From: an uncultured bacterium
GTDB lineage: Bacteria; Bacteroidota; Bacteroidia; Bacteroidales; Bacteroidaceae
Assembly (NCBI GenBank): GCA_945788485.1
Contig: CALZMB010000025.1
Span: 1 to 14,415 of the forward strand
DNA length: 14,415 nt
Direction: 5' to 3'
Position numbers and translations under genes: made by a program. Shown here piece after piece: positions 13,092-14,415 of this stretch (position 1 is its first letter; every line of letters starts with the position of its first letter). The notes beneath the pieces are model-generated. The model was not told the origin of the DNA. It saw only the letters and a program-made list of their open reading frames with translations, and did no database searches.

Positions 13092-14415
13092 TTATTTCAC
13101 TACGATGTTGATGATTCGTCCCGGCACTACGATGACTTTCACCACTTGCTTCCCGTCAGTGTATTTCGCTGTACGCTCGTCGGCGAGAGCGGCTTTCTCT
13201 GCCTCGTCTTTCGAGATGCCGGCAGGCAGCTGTATGGTGAAACGTGTCTTGCCGCAGAACTGCACTGGCATGGTGACCTCTGTGTCGCGCATCTTGTTCT
13301 CGTCCCATGCGGGCCACTGTGCGTCGCAGACTGTGCCGCCGTGTCCCAGTTGGTGCCACAGCTCTTCGGCGATGTGCGGGGCGAAAGGCGCGATGAGCGT
13401 GACAAGCTGCGAGAGCACCTCTTTGTCACGGCATTTCGACAACTCGCCCACTGCTATCATGAAAGCGGCGATGGATGTGTTGTACGAGAACTGCTCGATG
13501 TCTTGCGTCACCTTCTTTATCAGCTTGTGCAGCGCCTTCTCTTCTGCCGCCGAGGCCTTTGTCTCGTTTGGCAGATAGTTGCCGTCGCGGTCGTAGAACA
13601 GCGCCCAGAATTTCTTCAAGAAACGGTGGCAGCCGTCGATGCCGTTGGTGTCCCATGGCTTTGACTGCTCTACGGGGCCGAGGAACATCTCGTACAGACG
13701 CAGTGTGTCGGCTCCGTACTTCTCTACTATCATGTCGGGGTTGACGACGTTGTACATCGACTTCGACATCTTCTCTACCGCCCAGCCGCATTTATAGCGT
13801 CCGTCGCTGTTGAGGATGAAGTCTGCCGTGGCGTATTCCGGACTTGATGCCTTGAAGGCTTCGATGTCGAGGAAGTCGTTGCTCACGATGTTTATGTCAA
13901 CGTGTATCGGTGTCACGTCGTGCTTGTCTTTCTCTTCGAGCGTGACGAAGGTGTTGGTGTCCTTTATGCGATATACGAAGTTAGAGCGTCCCTGTATCAT
14001 GCCTTGGTTGACGAGTTTGCGGAACGGCTCTTCTTTCTTGCTCACGCCGAGGTCGAAGAGGAACTTGTTCCAGAAACGTGAGTAGATGAGGTGGCCTGTT
14101 GCGTGCTCCGAGCCTCCGACATACAGGTCCACGTCCTGCCAGTAGGCGGCGGCTTTCTCCGAGATGAGGGCATCGCTGTTGTGCGGGTCCATATATCTGA
14201 GATAGTATGCTGACGAGCCGGCGAAGCCCGGCATGGTGTTCAGTTCGAGCGGGAAGACTTTGACGTTGTCTATCTGCGCCTTGTCAACCACCTTTTTCTC
14301 TGCCTCGTCCCATGCCCACACCTGTGCGTTGCCGAGCGGCGGCTCGCCTGTCTCTGTCGGCAGGAACTTGTCCACCTGCGGCAGCTCTATCGGCAGGCAC
14401 TCTTCCGGCACGAGT
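13092..14415 (-). CDS. leuS: Leucyl-tRNA synthetase, C-terminal half (runs off the right edge)
   Basis: Leucyl-tRNA synthetase joins leucine to tRNA-Leu in the cytoplasm. The frame is open to the right edge; a GTG at 14409-14411 is an internal Val (LVPEECLPIELPQV), not a start. About 440 residues of a protein usually near 900 are present. Counted from that GTG, residues 1-60 cover the return from the CP1 editing insertion into the core, with LNTMPGFAGSSAYYLRYMDP at 58-77. YVGGSEHATGHLIYSRFW at 97-114 is the Bacteroidetes form of the synthetase motif. The KMSKS loop is EKMSKSMYN, residues 213-221 (bases 13758-13772). The anticodon-binding helical domain and the final tRNA-binding domain (VKVIVVPGRIINIVVK at the end) follow. 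The HIGH motif and most of the editing domain lie outside the window. A hairpin follows the stop, then the nuclease promoter. Confidence 0.97.
   Translation of the reverse strand, partial: LVPEECLPIELPQVDKFLPTETGEPPLGNAQVWAWDEAEKKVVDKAQIDNVKVFPLELNTMPGFAGSSAYYLRYMDPHNSDALISEKAAAYWQDVDLYVGGSEHATGHLIYSRFWNKFLFDLGVSKKEEPFRKLVNQGMIQGRSNFVYRIKDTNTFVTLEEKDKHDVTPIHVDINIVSNDFLDIEAFKASSPEYATADFILNSDGRYKCGWAVEKMSKSMYNVVNPDMIVEKYGADTLRLYEMFLGPVEQSKPWDTNGIDGCHRFLKKFWALFYDRDGNYLPNETKASAAEEKALHKLIKKVTQDIEQFSYNTSIAAFMIAVGELSKCRDKEVLSQLVTLIAPFAPHIAEELWHQLGHGGTVCDAQWPAWDENKMRDTEVTMPVQFCGKTRFTIQLPAGISKDEAEKAALADERTAKYTDGKQVVKVIVVPGRIINIVVK

Noticed and set aside
14409..14411. Start codon of a short leucyl-tRNA synthetase
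   Set aside because: The GTG is an internal valine in a conserved stretch and the frame stays open to the edge of the window.

Overview
The window looks like chromosomal DNA of a Bacteroidales bacterium, most likely Prevotella or a close relative. This rests on a PorZ-type type IX secretion protein with a C-terminal sorting-like domain, a Bacteroidetes TAnnTTTG promoter box, a leucyl-tRNA synthetase of the Bacteroidetes type, a PD-(D/E)XK (Rpn-type) nuclease with AEGR repeats, and a YitT protein joined to an RdgB pyrophosphatase. No Shine-Dalgarno signal is obvious before most starts. The species call is inference.

Layout. Bases 1-902 hold the 3' part of an unrecognised plus-strand gene followed by a hairpin. 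Bases 903-2159 contain no intact gene. They hold a frameshifted LytTR-type DNA-binding domain, a cluster of inverted repeats, four 13-bp cores spaced exactly 22 bp apart and followed by a hairpin with eight Ts, the C-terminal tail of a lost secreted protein, a very strong bidirectional terminator, and a family of GTTGAC repeats. Bases 2160-5276 are a plus-strand cluster of three glycosyltransferases (GT4, GT4-like, GT2).

Bases 5299-11893 are five minus-strand genes with gaps of about 11 to 60 bp, read as YitT-RdgB fusion, GT2 rhamnosyltransferase-like protein, PorZ, an AT-rich acyltransferase-3 membrane protein, and another GT2. The two glycosyltransferase groups converge with 22 bp between them. 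Bases 12026-12946 encode the nuclease with its own promoter, and 13092 to the right edge is the 3' half of leuS.

How the genes may work together. Five glycosyltransferases, one membrane acyltransferase and PorZ suggest synthesis and decoration of a surface glycan. In Porphyromonas gingivalis PorZ binds anionic LPS and works with the PorU sortase, which attaches type IX cargo to that glycan. A link between these glycosyltransferases and the type IX glycan anchor is therefore a reasonable but unproven idea. There is no Wzx flippase, Wzy polymerase or ABC exporter here, so this is not a complete polysaccharide locus. The most unusual points are the 22-bp phased repeat block with its terminator, the single-frame YitT-RdgB fusion, and porZ lying between glycan genes.
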